DNA of 64,000 nucleotides from Sarcophilus harrisii (lineage: Eukaryota; Chordata; Mammalia; Dasyuromorphia; Dasyuridae), in contig NC_045426.1 of NCBI RefSeq assembly GCF_902635505.1, forward strand, positions 362,501,138-362,565,137, given 5' to 3'. The position numbers and the translations under genes were made by a program. The notes beneath the pieces are model-generated. The model made no database searches and was not told the DNA's origin. It saw nothing but the letters and a program-made list of their open reading frames with translations. The first letter of the stretch is position 1. Each line of letters starts with the position of its first letter. Of this stretch, positions 37,345 through 50,789 are shown in pieces.

Positions 37345-39140
37345 CACCAAAAAAAATTTTTTTAAGTATTATCCTTACGTCGAAATGTTGTACATGTGTG
37401 TGTGGTTTTTTTTAAGGTTTTCTCAAGTTTTGTTGTTATATGATAGAACATTGAATTTGAGAGGTAAACTTGAGGGTTGCAACTTGACCCTACTGTGTTT
37501 TTGTGTTTTCTTTTTTAACCACATGTAATCCAGCTTTGGTAAATCATGTCTCTGAATTGGCTCATACCATATATATGGTGGGTGGGTGTCTTTATGGTAT
37601 CACTATACCATATAACTGGAATAGTTGAAAAAGTATGACATTAGAGGTGGGTTGACAAAATAGTTGGGGATAATCTCTGGTTTTTGGGTTAATTGAAAAT
37701 TTTAAATGAGAAATCACTTTGGTCATCAGAGTAGTCAGTCTGAAAGGTGCTGACTTCTGTTTGTAGTCTTCCCTTTGTAACTGATTATACTCTTCACCTT
37801 AACTAACTATAGAATAGTGGAAGTGAGTGATATGGGAAAGAGTGTTGAAATGGTTTTAATGAAATAGGACGAGCAACATCAAAGTTGGAGAAAGTTGGCA
37901 AATTTTATGTACATTTGCTACAAAGCTTTTTCTGCTTAAGAAGATAGTCTTGTCCAGCTCTTAAGACCTGTGATTGTGCCAATATGGGTGTAGAATCAAA
38001 AAGGCACAGACTATCATTGTCAAAGCTAATTGCTCTTCGCATATCCAATTTCACTTCCTCTAAAATACTGAATGTGAATTAAGATTTTGTACCTTTTCCC
38101 CTCAACTTGCCTTAATCATAACCTTGGAGAGATTATTTAAAGTTTTTGTTCAGTATATTATTTGTTACATATCTAAAACCTTATTTCAGTATGATTGTTG
38201 CTTTCAAATCCTTTTCCATTGTTTTGTTGAGTAATGAGGAGCCTTTTCTCAAATATTCCTCTGGTAATTTGCTTTTGGCTGGAGGGTATGATGGCTGGAG
38301 GGGGATGGATGGGAAACTCAGGAGGACTAGCAACTCTGCTGTGAGGACTTGCAAGAGCCCTTTTCAGGCTGCTGAACCACCTTTGGTGTCTTAGATCTGA
38401 CACTTCTGACTTCTGGTTCCAAAAAGATATTATTGGGAACAGCAGGCACAATGGAATTCTGCAGAAGGCCTAAAACAAATTACTAAGTGATGGGCGTCTC
38501 ATCGTTTGAGTTGGGTGTTTGCCTCAAACATGTGAAGACTTCCCCCCCCCCCTTCCCTCATAAGAGGCCATCTGTGTTTAGAGCTTGTTCATACATCAAA
38601 AGATACCAAGATCATGCACCGTGTGCCCAGACCATTCGTGTTGAATGTTGCCACTAGATTTCAATAACTTGAAACTTTGAGGTTGACTGCTTTGCTCCAA
38701 TTCAAGAAAACCCTTTGAGGGCCATTCTCCATGTAGGGGAGCCAGGGCTCACTTTAGACCTTGGCAAGTTGCATAATTAAGTTTCTGGTGGTCATCGATC
38801 ATTTGCTTATAATGGATTACAAAAGGGTTTCGTATAATTTGAGAAATTAGTATCGTATGCCAAAAACTTTTAAATGTTGCTGATCACAAAAGTAATTTTT
38901 CTTTTCATTAGATTTCTATTCATGTAGTCCTTCCACCCTTAAGACATATGTCTATCCTTTAAGACAACTCCCTCAAGGCCAATTGGTTTACCCCAAAATG
39001 CATGTGACCTATCCCGAAACGCCACTTTTGTTTTTTAAAATGGGTTGCTTCAAGATGATCCATTTTAATTTGTTGACTTATGTTTGCTAGTGAAGAAAGG
39101 CGGGACTGAAAAAACATTAATCACTTAGTGCATTGGGGGT
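37345..39140. other. Spacer between RPL17 and the C18orf32 promoter
   Basis: No repeat core and no coding potential recognised. A C-run lies at about 38543-38552. In human, read-through transcripts join the two genes across this interval. Confidence 0.6.
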
Positions 39141-39149
39141 TTCCATAAG

Positions 39150-40330
39150 GAGGGGGCGAGTCGCGATGGAGACCCAGAAAGGATCCATGGGTCTGGAATT
39201 GGAGAAACCATGAGTAGGACCTCGCTCCTACTGGGAACTGTCTGCATCATATTTCTGCTTTTCGAGACGGATCCGTGGGCACCGAGGTTGTGGGTAGTGC
39301 TGAGGGGGATGGGCTTTTCCTAACGTGGAGGTTGCACAAAAGCGGCCATCAACGGGGGCGGGGAGGAAAGTACTGAGACGGGCGTTTCTCCCGAGTCCGA
39401 GAGCCACCAAACCAATACAAGAAAGTATTACGGTTCCGTCCAGCTCTAAAGTTCACGGCTAAGAAATCTCCAAAAGGAACGAAAGGAAAGTGATATATTC
39501 CAAGCAGGGATCCGGGAAAAGCTTTGGGGGGATTTACGTCCCCAAGAGGGGCCGGGGACTTGAAACCCAGATGCGCGCGTCCGCAGGAATCCCGGGGTTC
39601 CCTGCAGCTATCCTGTGTCCCAGACTGCCGCGCCCTGTTGACGTCGTCCGAAGTCCGGCGGTGGAGGTCCAGGGGGCCGGAGCATTACGGGCGTTTGGGC
39701 TCCCGGAACGTCACCAAGACTACGCAGGGAGACTTGACTCAGCTCACGTGACGGGAGCAGGGCGGGCGCAGCGGCCTGACCGGCTTCTTCCTCTCGGCTA
39801 CCCATTGGGCTCCCTGAGGTCCCGGAAGTGGGGGCGCTTCCGTTCCTGTTTTACTGTCTCCTGGGTGAACTGGGCCGGGGCCAGCGGCTCATTCGGTCTG
39901 TCGGTGGGTCCGTGGGCTTGTGCGTGACGGGGGCGGGGGGCCGGGGGTCGTGCGGGTCCCGCAGGGCGAGAGAGAGGAGGGGCGGCGGCAGGCCTGGAGA
40001 CGGGCGGCCGTGGCCGGGGGCGGACAGGCCTCGGCCTCAGCCGTTGTCAGGGCCCGGACCCCGGCCTCGCTGGGTTCGAAGGAGCCCCTCCGCTCGCCTG
40101 AGAGCCCCCTAAGGCAGGCTGTCATCGGGGCCTTTTCCGGTTCCGTGCCGCCCCGGTCTGGTCCTCTGCCCCTGCCAAGCCTGCCACTCAGCTCCCTCTG
40201 TTATCTCCCCACCATTGCCCCGCTCTGCGTCTTTCACCGTTCCCATTTCTTCTTCCCTCGTCTCTCAGGGACCCCGAGGGTCGTAGTCTTAGGGCTCTGC
40301 CTTTCACCGCCTCCTTCATCCCATCCACTC
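39150..40330 (+). promoter_or_regulatory. C18orf32: CpG island, probable C18orf32 promoter and exon 1
   Basis: The GC- and CpG-rich block is densest at 39560-40150. Sites visible: a CRE-like TGACGTCG at 39639-39646, a palindromic E-box TCACGTGA at 39744-39751 (USF/TFE3/TFEB type), a GC box near 39761, an inverted CCAAT (ATTGG, 39804-39808) and an ETS site CCGGAAGTG at 39822-39830. There is no TATA box. A plausible 5' UTR exon would lie around 39840-39903, ending before GTGGGT. The exact start and donor are not proven. Long open frames here are by-products of low stop-codon density. Confidence 0.65.
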
Positions 40331-40564
40331 GCCTTGTTCAACCAGCTTCTCATCTTCCGTTCCAATACTGATATCCGCTTCTATTTTATATACTCTGTGG
40401 TATTTAAATCGTTTTCCTCACAGCAGTCCGGTGCATTTCTTAATAACCCGTAAGATAGATTTAAAGGTTCAAGGTTGTAGAGAAAAGTAATTTTTAAATA
40501 ATAAAAATAGCTCATTTTTTTTTCTAGCGTTTTGTATTTAGTCCTATGAACATCCTTGAAAGGG

Positions 40565-40690
40565 TAAATGGTACCCTTCTTATCCCATTTTATACATGAG
40601 AATGAGCTCAAGGTCTAGTTCAGCTACTAAGTGTCGGAAGTTGTATTCAGAAATAGCTCTTATGATTGTAAATCAGTATTCTTATCATTT
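40565..40690 (-). repeat. MIR/CORE-SINE fragment, antisense
   Basis: ATCCCATTTTATACATGAGAATGAGCTCAAGG...CAGCTACTAAGTGTCGGAAG is reverse-strand MIR wording, decayed. It lies in the proposed first intron of C18orf32. Confidence 0.55.
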
Positions 40691-40744
40691 GACCACATTT
40701 GCCCATATAGTTGAACTTAGACATAGTTTTTCATCTAGTATAAC

Positions 40745-40865
40745 CACCTCATTTTACAGGTTTGGAAGCGAAGATCCAGAGAGGAAGTTGCACAGTCAGT
40801 ATAGGAGACAGAATTTTAATCCATGTTGTCTTAACAAGTTTAGCACTCTTTCTAGTATACCATAC
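40745..40865 (-). repeat. MIR/CORE-SINE fragment, antisense
   Basis: CCTCATTTTACAGGTTTGGAAGCGAAGATCCAGAGAGG with CACAGTCAGTATAGGAGACAG. Confidence 0.7.
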
Positions 40866-40961
40866 TGTCATTAAAATTTCATAAGTTTAAAAATCTTTCC
40901 TTGGAAATTTTTTTTAATTATTATTTAAGATTTTGTGAAATCAGGTGTAAACCAAGCTTTA

Positions 40962-41139
40962 TTTTTATTTTTTTTTTAATTTTATTTATTTATTTTTTAA
41001 TTTAATAGCCTTTTATTTACAGGATATATGCATGGGTAACTAATTAACTAATTAACAATTGCCAAACCTCTTGTTCCAATTTTTCCCCTCTTTCCCCTCA
41101 CCCCCTCCCCCAGATGGCAGGATGACCAGTACATTATAG
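40962..41139 (-). mobile_element. Very short L1 3' end, antisense, with target duplication
   Basis: About 178 bases, from the antisense A-tail to GATGGCAGGATGACCAG. The flanks ACCAAGCTTTA at 40951-40961 and 41140-41150 are identical 11-bp target duplications. Same subfamily as the copies at 49960 and 51720-53198. Confidence 0.95.
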
Positions 41140-41954
41140 ACCAAGCTTTAGCCCTTTTTCTCTTCCCTTGATCCTTTTTTGGGAAGACTTTTTTGGGAGT
41201 TAGAGAAGGGCACAGGGCATCTTCAGTTCTATACCAAGTAGACAAGCAGAACTTTTCTCTTGTTACTTTCTCCTGTTGGTGAGATTGGTGCTGAATAAAG
41301 AAAACTTTTTCCAAGTTTAGAAGTATTCACCCATTTAGAATTCTAACTCTCCTGGCACATATGAGAAATCTGTTTATAACTACTTTTAACGAAAGGCACT
41401 TAGTAGTAAATTTATTTCCTTTTTCCAACTGTGACTTCCTAGATAATATTTTATATAGTTTCTGTAAACATTAATTCAAATTCTGGATATAGTGATAGAA
41501 AACAATCATTTTATCACTTATTATTTTAATATGAAATATTTTATGTTTAAAATTCTTAGCCACTTCTTTCTATCCCTGCCCTCAGTACAACCCCTAACTA
41601 AAGGTTTGAGGTTCAGTATACTTTCTTTTCTGCCATGCTGCTCCCAGACAGAGCAAGAAGTCTCCTTGGTACCAATGCATATTTAGAAAAATATAAAGAC
41701 AGGTTTTTTTAGTTCTCTTAGTCTGCCTAATAACTAGTTTCAGAAATTTACATTAAAATATGTAATTTTATCTTATTCCTTAGCTTTTCCATCTTAAAAA
41801 TATATCTATTTAAAAAATATTACAGCTGTCTCTTGTGTATATGTATATACATGTGTATATGTGTATGTATATATGGATGTATGTACACACACCTATCACC
41901 TTTTTGCAAAAATATTCCTCTGTCCTGTTCCTACAGTGAGAAGTATAATTTTTC

Positions 41955-42040
41955 TGGGCCTTAATTTCCTCCACTTTAAAATGAAAGAGCTGTACTCAAT
42001 GGCCTTCAAGGTTCCTTTCTGCTCTAGATTCTGTGTTTTT
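41955..42040 (+). repeat. MIR fragment
   Basis: GGCCTTAATTTCCTCCACTTTAAAATGAAAGAGC...AAGGTTCCTTTCTGCTC. Confidence 0.55.
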
Positions 42041-42344
42041 AGTGGACAGACTTATAGATTCTTTCAAATAACCATTTACTTGCTATTTCTACTTGACATT
42101 CATCTTTCTGAAGCAGCTCTTGACATAAACATGGTATAGGATTGAATGAATTTTGTTTATAAAACTTAAATTCCCCTGTTATGGTCAGTTCTATATTTTT
42201 TTGGAGATTTTTTTTCATTCTCTCTACTCACCCACCCCCTTCCACCATGTTTATGTAGCATGTTATCAAAATATAAATTTCAATACTAGCCTAACCAAAG
42301 CAGAGGATTGTTAATTGGATCATGAATTTAGGCTCAGGGGAAAT

Positions 42345-42480
42345 CAACTCTTTAAGTCCTCATTTTTCAAAGGAGGAAACTGAATATAGAGAAGTTAAGA
42401 CCACTTTTCCATAGTCTCACAAGTAATTAGTGTTGGAGTTGGGCCTCTGATTCCATATTCAGGATTCTTTCCACTATTTA
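42345..42480 (-). repeat. MIR/CORE-SINE fragment, antisense
   Basis: CCTCATTTTTCAAAGGAGGAAACTGAATATAGAG, then AGTTGGGCCTCTGATTCC. Confidence 0.7.
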
Positions 42481-42949
42481 CTACCTTTTTGAGTTAACGT
42501 CATTCTCTTAATAAAATGCTTTTTTAGGGGGAAGAAAATAATTTATTATATTTATTAAAGCATTATATTCCCACTCCTTAAGTAAATTCAAGTGATTTTA
42601 ATATTTCTATCCACAAAAAACTAAATTGAAGGTGTTTTTATTTTTACTTCCGTGTGAAGTTTGAGGTGCTTCTTTCAGGTGGATTCTTATCATTCAAATA
42701 AAAATGTCACAAAAATCTTAAGAGAAAGATACTGTTTTCAGATTCTAGAAGATTCAGATTCTGATACTTTTAAGTAGGTAAAAAAATGAAATGTAATCAT
42801 ATTTACATAATGCTGAAAGACATGCTTTCTATTAACACTAATTTCCAACTACACATTTTGTTTTAAGAAGCTTTGTTTAAAAAGAGGCAAAAATAGAGGC
42901 TTGATCAGGGTATTTCAGGCAAAATCACAGAACTTTAGAGATCTTTTAA

Positions 42950-43035
42950 TCTAATCCCCTCATTTTACATGTGAGGAAACTGAGAATTAGATTCAGTGAC
43001 TTTCTGAAGGTTTTACAATTAATAAGTAGCAATCC
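42950..43035 (-). repeat. MIR/CORE-SINE fragment, antisense
   Basis: CCCCTCATTTTACATGTGAGGAAACTGAG is the reverse MIR core. Confidence 0.75.
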
Positions 43036-43594
43036 AAGAGAATTTAATGAGAAGTATGCTGGGAAAAACATACATGGGTATATTCAAAATTGTGTGTAAA
43101 TTGAACTATCACAAATTGCTAAGGGAATTCAGTACTTAAAAACAATTCTTTTGTGAATCCTTTTGTAAAGAAACCAATACTTTTATAAAGTATCCCTCCC
43201 CCCAGAGATCCAGATAGATATTCGTATGTTTTGGCTTAGATTTGCCTATAATATTTTTTCCAAAGCCTCAAATCTGCTATTATATGCAACCATTGATTAT
43301 ATGCTTATAGTATTTTTGCATTTGCTACTTGTGTTGTGCAATATTAAAAATGCTTTCTTAGCCATAGTTTTGAAATTTTAAAAATCTTGGTAGGAATTTC
43401 TAAATTTTGCTTATGAAACAGAAAAATTCCCAGAAAACTAAAAATTTTTTGTAGAAATTTACAAATATAATCTTATAGTATTGAGTTAGTGTTACATGTT
43501 AGCTTACTGAAAAGTCATAATTGCATTACAATAAAAAAAGATATTTCAAATGCATTGATAAATCCTAGACATTCTAAGATGATATAGTAGTTTT

Positions 43595-44165
43595 CTAATT
43601 CATTCCTCAGTGTCAGGTCGGTCTCCTTACCAATCTATCCTCTGTATAACTGCCAAATTGATTTTTGTAAACCAGAAGTCTAATTATATCACTCTTCTAT
43701 TCAAGAAACTCCCTCTTGATTCAGATTAACTATGAACTCCTATTGGTTTTAAAGCTCTTAAAGCTCTGGCTCCAACCTGCTTCTCCAGGGTTATTGTACA
43801 TTATTTTCCTTCATGCACTATTTATTCTACTCAATTTTTCCTTCTTACTATTCTCTCGAAACATCCCATTTCCCATTTCTATGCTTTTTGCACAACCCAT
43901 CCCCATTCCTAAAATGTCTTCTCCCATAAAGTTTCTAGCTTCTTACAAGCTAGAGGAAACAGAGCTTGATCCATTCTCCCCTTCTCCCCATATGTGTTTG
44001 CTAATACCTTCCTCTGGAAATTATTCTATACATAGTTTGTATTTAAGGTTATTTTTGTGATTTTTTTTTCCTTAATAGAATAACTTCTTGAGGAGAGGAA
44101 ATAGTTTTCATTTTTATCTTTGTACTCACAGTACCAGGAATATAGTGTGTACTTAATGCTAATTG
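43595..44165 (+). mobile_element. L2 LINE 3' end
   Basis: AATCTATCCTCTGTATAACTGCCAAATTG, AACTATGAACTCCTATTGG, AAAGCTCTGGCTCCAACCTGC and a closing CAGTACCAGGAATATAGTGTGTACTTAATG match the L2 3' region. Confidence 0.75.
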
Positions 44166-44264
44166 AACCAAATGTTATCCCCTGAATCAGCAAAACATAA
44201 AATTCTATTAGTGATGTTTGATTTTATTCACATTTTTAAAAAATGAATAACTCATTAATCTCTT

Positions 44265-44460
44265 TGGACTTCAGTTTCCTGAGCTTGGCACAAAAGGTAG
44301 TGTATTAGATTTGGAATAGTAAAACATAGATTTAAAGTTTTAAACTCTTGATATTCATGTGACCATAGTCAGGTCATTTAACTTCTGTGAATCTTAGTTC
44401 ATCTGTAAAATACAGTAGGTAGTCCCATAAGGTCTCTTATGGCATTAATGTTATCTATTT
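44265..44460 (+). repeat. MIR/CORE-SINE fragment
   Basis: CCATAGTCAGGTCATTTAACTTCTGTGAATCTTAGTTCATCTGTAAAATAC, then CCCATAAGGTCTCTTATGGC. Confidence 0.75.
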
Positions 44461-44655
44461 CTTCTACATATGATACATTTATGGTTATTCTTGCTTAACC
44501 AGAATTTAATAGGACATTCCTTAACCATTTTAAGTAACAGTGTACTGTATTTAATTGGCACATAGAGTTCTTGTTTTTAACCCAATTTATTTTTAGATTT
44601 ATCTAGTTTATTTTCCTTCAAAAGTAATGTTATGCTTTAAAAAGTATAAATGTAG

Positions 44656-45584
<929 letters not shown>

Positions 45585-45855
45585 AGCAATTTGTCCAAAG
45601 GATATCTTTGCTTTAAAATAGAACTGATGATATGCAGCAACAACTCTGATATTGTCTTTCACACTTTTCTCTGAGACCAGATATGGGGTAGATATTTTAG
45701 AGATCTCCCTAATATACATAGTATTTCTATTTAAATGTTTAAATTATATTTAATTACCTCATTCCTGTTCTTTTTCCTTACTGAAATAGTTTTCATCTCT
45801 ATTATTGCAAATAACCTAAAGTTTCTACTTTAGGCTAACTTGTTTTAACAATATA

Positions 45856-45861
45856 AATAAA
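45856..45861 (+). terminator. C18orf32: C18orf32 poly(A) signal candidate
   Basis: AATAAA about 270 bases after the stop codon, the first canonical signal in the 3' UTR. Later sites may also be used. Confidence 0.55.
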
Positions 45862-45869
45862 TAGAAATT

Positions 45870-48140
45870 CACTTTAATAATACTTTGCCTCTCAGTATTT
45901 ATAAATCCTCAAATCACTTGCATTCATGTGAATTTAACCACAATCCTATCCTACCACTTAGGATTCTCATGAAACATAGTTGGAAGTAATTTTAGATGAT
46001 AAAAAGTTTTGATTACGAAACTACTCCTGAGGTGTATGCTAGTTTTTTCTGTGAAACAATGATGTGGAAAAATTTCCTATTGAAGAATAAAAAAGGAATT
46101 ATTGCCCAGTTTACCTGTGAAGAGGATAGTGAGATGTATAGAACTTGATAGAATCTTTTGCTACTTTGAGAAGAAAGAGATAATGTGGATGAATGAGTGA
46201 CTACTTTAAGAAAGAAAACATCTATATTCATATGGATCTGGATGTGGATGTTGATTCCAGCGATACCAATTGCAACCCATCTTTTACAAGTAAATTCCCT
46301 GAGGCAGTGAATCTAGTGTATTAGGAATCCTTCATTTTCACTTAAAATCATGAGAGAACCAACAGAGCACGAGATATTTGCTAGTTATGTCTCATTGTCA
46401 TCACACAACTAGCCCCGTTTTTTTTTCATTATCATTTCCTAATGGTATGTTTTATGCCAGTTCTTCAAAGTTACTTATTAATGTATTTCATCCTCCCTCC
46501 ACCATGTACTTTTTGATTGCTCTCTGATTTATACTCATTTTTAATTCTTCAAAGACTAGTGTTCCAAAACTCAATATGAAACTAATAGAATATTGATATT
46601 AAGATGACAAACTTTTGATTCTGGGAGAAGTTTGAGGAAATTAAAAAAGCTTTACAATTTCCCAGAGTCAGTCAAGCCACTTCTCTACTTCCTAATTCTA
46701 AGCTTCACCTACCTTTTTCATTTGTGTGGGTGTGTTTGTCACACACAAATGGACAAGTGCCACAGGTTTTTGCATTTGACTAAATGTCTTAATGTGAACA
46801 AGAGACATTTGGCATCTATTTAGGTTTTCTCTTATGGATAGTTGTGGCTAAATACTTTTTTAGTGGTTATAAATCTTCCAGGAAATTCTATAATGTAGAG
46901 ACATCCTTTGTATAAACATTAAGTATGAAGTATAAAAATCCACTTCTGTTTTCATGATTACATTTCCCAGAAATTTAGTAAACATTCTCATAGCTTACAC
47001 TTTTCTCTTCCAATGTTTAGATACTTGTAAAATGAAAATTTTTCTCACATCATTTAGCATATTTGGAATGAATATTTTTCCTAACTTTCTAATGACAGTT
47101 ATTAAATCCACTGGAAGCCTTCTAGATCATCTGCAAAGCAGCAGCCTGTCAATTTCCTTGACTAATTACAGAGAAGGAAATAATCCTTATGAGAATATTT
47201 ACTTAATATTCCAGAAAAAGGAAAGGGAAAGTAATAGGATAGCAGTAAGTTTCCTTTAGGAAAAAAAAAATACCTAGACAGTATATAAGTTTCATAAAGA
47301 ACAAGTTCTCTGTTTATAGATTATCTGTTTACATTAAAATATTTAAGATAGATTGGATGTAGACAACTCTCAGAAGCCCAGAGCTAAGTACAGAACTACC
47401 AGTTTAGCAAATAAACTAATCAGTTCAACAAAATTCAACAGAGTGTAAACTATCTCCAGTTACAGATATTTAATGAAAATTTAAATGTTGAACCAAAATA
47501 ACAAACCTTGTTTAAGAATCCAATTTTTGATGTCAGAGAAAATAGTTGCTGTGAAGGAAATGTTCAGACTTTGGGAGAATTGATGATAGAAGAAAGGAAA
47601 ACTGGAAACATTCTGATATGTGTACTCAATAGGGAGAAAGATTATGAATAGTTCAGAAAAATGATGGGTAGGACTCTGCACTAATAAGTCAGCCTTAAGA
47701 AGAATAAAAAGCCTTCAAGAATGAAATTCTGAAGAAACAAAGAGAATTCTATTCATAATGGGGAAAAAAGGAGTTGTCTGAACAAAATGATGCAGATGCA
47801 AAGAGAAACTATTACCAATTAATTTATATTTCTTAAAGTGTTGCTGAGGTCTAATCAGGGAGAAATAGAACCCACACTCTAGAACTAGGAAGAAAGCCCC
47901 ACTTCCTTTCCCTCTGTGACTCACCAGACACCCCTCTTCCTTCCATCCCTTTTCTGTAAATTCTCACATAATATCCATACTCAGAAACAAGTCCATTGTG
48001 TCTGTTGGCTGAGTCATGTCCATTACAAGCTGAAAATGGATTATCCTGGATTCATACCCCTACAACCTGGTTTTTAAAAATCAATTCACATCGAGAGGTG
48101 TGGCTAGGCAACAGTTGGTCTGAAAAAAAGTGAGACGTTT
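45870..48140. other. Intergenic, no gene or clear repeat
   Basis: AT-rich sequence with only short frames. From human synteny the 5' end of DYM would be expected further on in this direction, but neither its CpG island nor its N-terminal coding exon was recognised before 64000. Confidence 0.55.
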
Positions 48141-48149
48141 TAATGGGTT

Positions 48150-49060
48150 GTAAATTGAATGAGTCAGCACCATCCTAGGCTGCATTAAGAAAAGCACAAA
48201 AATAAATCTTCACTAGATTTGGCAGACCACATCTGGATTTTAATGTCTAGTTCTGAATACCACGTTTTAGGAAAAGCAATGAAAAGCTAGAAATGTTCTA
48301 GAGGAAAACAACCAGAGTGGTGAAGAGCCTTATATACCATTGTAGTTTAACAGATCGTGGGTACAGTTAGGAGCATTGCAGGTTAAATGGATTGTGGTGG
48401 TAATTAGGAGCAAGAAATTCATTAATATTCCTGTTAGATCAAGGGTGACGTGTGGCTAGCAGCCAACTCCATCTTGATTGAACATTTATGTATGCTGCTC
48501 CCTTCATCACTGATATATTGTAGATATCCTGCGTGTTTCACCCAATTCACTCGTTAAGCAGTTTAGGTAAAAACACATGAATACCAAGTATAAAGCCCCT
48601 GAGTGGACTTGGCCCTGCTGTCCATGGTGTGGGCCTATTGCTGTGCATCTCCTGTAAATAAATATAATAAAGCTTGGGCTGATCACCCTGACTTTTTGTG
48701 GGTCTTTCCTTGGAATTCCTGCTTCCCAAGGAGATACAACAGGGTATTTCCATGTCCTGGTATACCCAGGCCAAATAAAGGACTGAACATATTTAACCTG
48801 GAGACAACGCTTTGTGGGTAATAGTCTTGAGATGTTTGAATGTCTCTTGATATGCATGTGAATTTGTTTTACTTAACTCTAAGTGAAAGAACTGCTAGCA
48901 AAGACACAAAATCAGACTTGGAATAAGAAAAATTTCCTAATTAAAGTGATCACAAAGTAGAATGGATTACTATGAAGAACTGGTTTTTCTTCAACAGTTT
49001 TCAAGCAAGGACTAGATAACTACTTGTCAGATATGATTTAGAGGAGATTGTGGATCAGGT
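48150..49060 (+). mobile_element. CR1/L3-like LINE 3' region, interrupted by an LTR
   Basis: GAATGAGTCAGCACCATCCTAGGCTGCATTAAG, GACCACATCTGG, AACCAGAGTGGTGAAGAGCC (to 48338), then AACATATTTAACCTGGAGACAACG and AAGCAAGGACTAGATAACTACTTGTCAG (from 48767) form one element split by the insertion at 48339-48760. Confidence 0.75.
48339..48760 (+). mobile_element. Solo-LTR-like fossil inserted in the CR1/L3 element
   Basis: About 420 bases with TATA-like TATAAAGCCCC near 48589 and AATAAA signals at about 48656-48672. A GT-rich U5-like stretch follows. The flanks repeat TATACC (48333-48338 and 48761-48766), a 6-bp target duplication. The terminal TG/CA is not clean on the right. No internal sequence is present. 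It postdates the CR1/L3 copy. Confidence 0.65.
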
Positions 49061-49595
49061 GTGTGCAGACATAGCAGTTCATTAGCAGACTAAGAATTGG
49101 AAATTGGAAATCAAAGGGATGCCCATTAACTGAGAATGGTTTAACAGGCATATTTTTGTGCTCTAAAAAATGACAAGCAGGATGATTTCAGAAAAACCTG
49201 GAAAGACTTACATGAACTAAGGAATAGTGAAGTGAACAGAACCAATGTGCACAGTAAAGCAGTATTGTTCCATGAAGAATTGTGAATGACTTAGCTATTC
49301 TCAGCAGTGCAATGACCTGAGACAATCCCAAAGGACTGATGATAAAGCTTACTACCCAACCCTGGAGAGGTGACATTGAATACAAATTGAAGCAGGCTAT
49401 TTTTCACTTTTTTTTTTCTTTTATTTGAGTCTTTTTGTACAAAATTACTAACATGAAAATGTTTTACATAATTTGCACATATTTGACATATCTGATTACT
49501 TACAATCTGGAGAGAGGGGAGGGGAGAAAGATAAAATTTGGAACTCAAAACTTTAAATAACAATATTAAAAAATTTGAAATAAAAATTTTTTTAA
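49060..49595 (+). mobile_element. L1 3' end, older subfamily
   Basis: GGAAATTGGAAATCAAAGGGATGCCCATTAACTGAGAATGG, AAAACCTGGAAAGACTTACATGAACTAAGG, CAATGACCTGAGACAATCCCAAAGGACTGATG and TTGGAACTCAAAAC are in L1 order. The encoded frame is broken repeatedly. Confidence 0.82.
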
Positions 49596-49959
49596 ATGCT
49601 TGATACTAACCCCACTTTGTTTTCTTCTCCAATTGTCTTTGTTAATGACGTGATTCTTCTTGCGAATGTCAACCCTTCTCCATATGTCCAAGGATCCCAT
49701 ACCTTCCCAATGTTTCTCAGGGTAGAGTGTTTTGGTGTCACATATACATCTATCTTTGCAACTTTAAAAATTCATAACTCATTTGGCAAAAAAATTTTTG
49801 AGATTGGAGTGAACTTATTCTCAGATCTCTTAATGCCTTTAAGATTTCCAAGTAGCAGTTGACTGAAAATATGTTATGGAAAAAGCAGTTTTCACTGAGG
49901 AATTGAATAAAGAATATAGGACTCCCCTGGGACCTCCCCATCATTTAGGTCCATAGTTT

Positions 49960-50131
49960 TTTTTTTTTTTTTTTTTTCTTTTTTTTTCTTTTTTTTTTTT
50001 TTTTATTTAATAGCCTTTTATTTACAGGATATATATATATGGGTAACTTTACAGCATTAACAATTGCCAAACCTCTTGTTCCAATTTTTCACCTCTTACC
50101 CCCCCCACCCCCTCCCCTAAATGGCAGGATG
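49960..50131 (-). mobile_element. Very short L1 3' end, antisense, with target duplication
   Basis: A T-rich run (antisense A-tail), then ATAGCCTTTTATTTACAGGATATAT, then AAATGGCAGGATG. The 15-bp TTAGGTCCATAGTTT flanks it exactly at 49945-49959 and 50132-50146. Confidence 0.96.
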
Positions 50132-50789
50132 TTAGGTCCATAGTTTCATAGAATTGTGTATTTATTTTGTTTTTCTTGAGGAAATTGAGGAAATTTCCAG
50201 GATTTATCTGAAGTTCTTAATAAAGTTCCTGTTCACCTATTTTTGAATCTTAATTGTGCTGACCTCATAAAACCACCAATGCTTACAAACTTATTTTGCT
50301 TTGCTCATATTTTCTGTAATTGAGTTCTGTCTTAGTGAATTGTAAGGACATTTTTGGGTCCTTTTTGCTGATTAAGCTCTGATAAGAGGGATTCTTTTTT
50401 CCCAGGTAATTAGTTGATGTTTGCATGATATATTCCCAGTGCTTTGTTTAGTCTCCTAGCTCATTAAAAATCCTTGGCTTTCCTCTCCTTCTTTTCCTTA
50501 AACTTGGATGAATCAGCACCTTTGGAAAATTAATCCCCTTGAGGGGAATTCCTCTGAGACTAGATTGAAAAGAAATAACTTCACTAATATTAAGCTTTCC
50601 TGATTCCTTGGAGCTAAAATTCCTGGGTTCTAGGCAAAGATTGTGCCAATCTATACAAGGTGCTGTGTACATATGTGACTGTAATATTCTGGATTCTCCT
50701 ATTAATTTTTTCTTTTCATCTTTATAACCATTTTGTTATTTTTGTTTTTATATTTTATTTATTATTATTTATTGTATTTAAGTGCAATT

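Noticed and set aside
39490-40453. Frames of 145 and 177 codons in the CpG island
   Set aside because: High GC lowers stop frequency; overlapping frames, no known domain, and position fits promoter and first intron of C18orf32.
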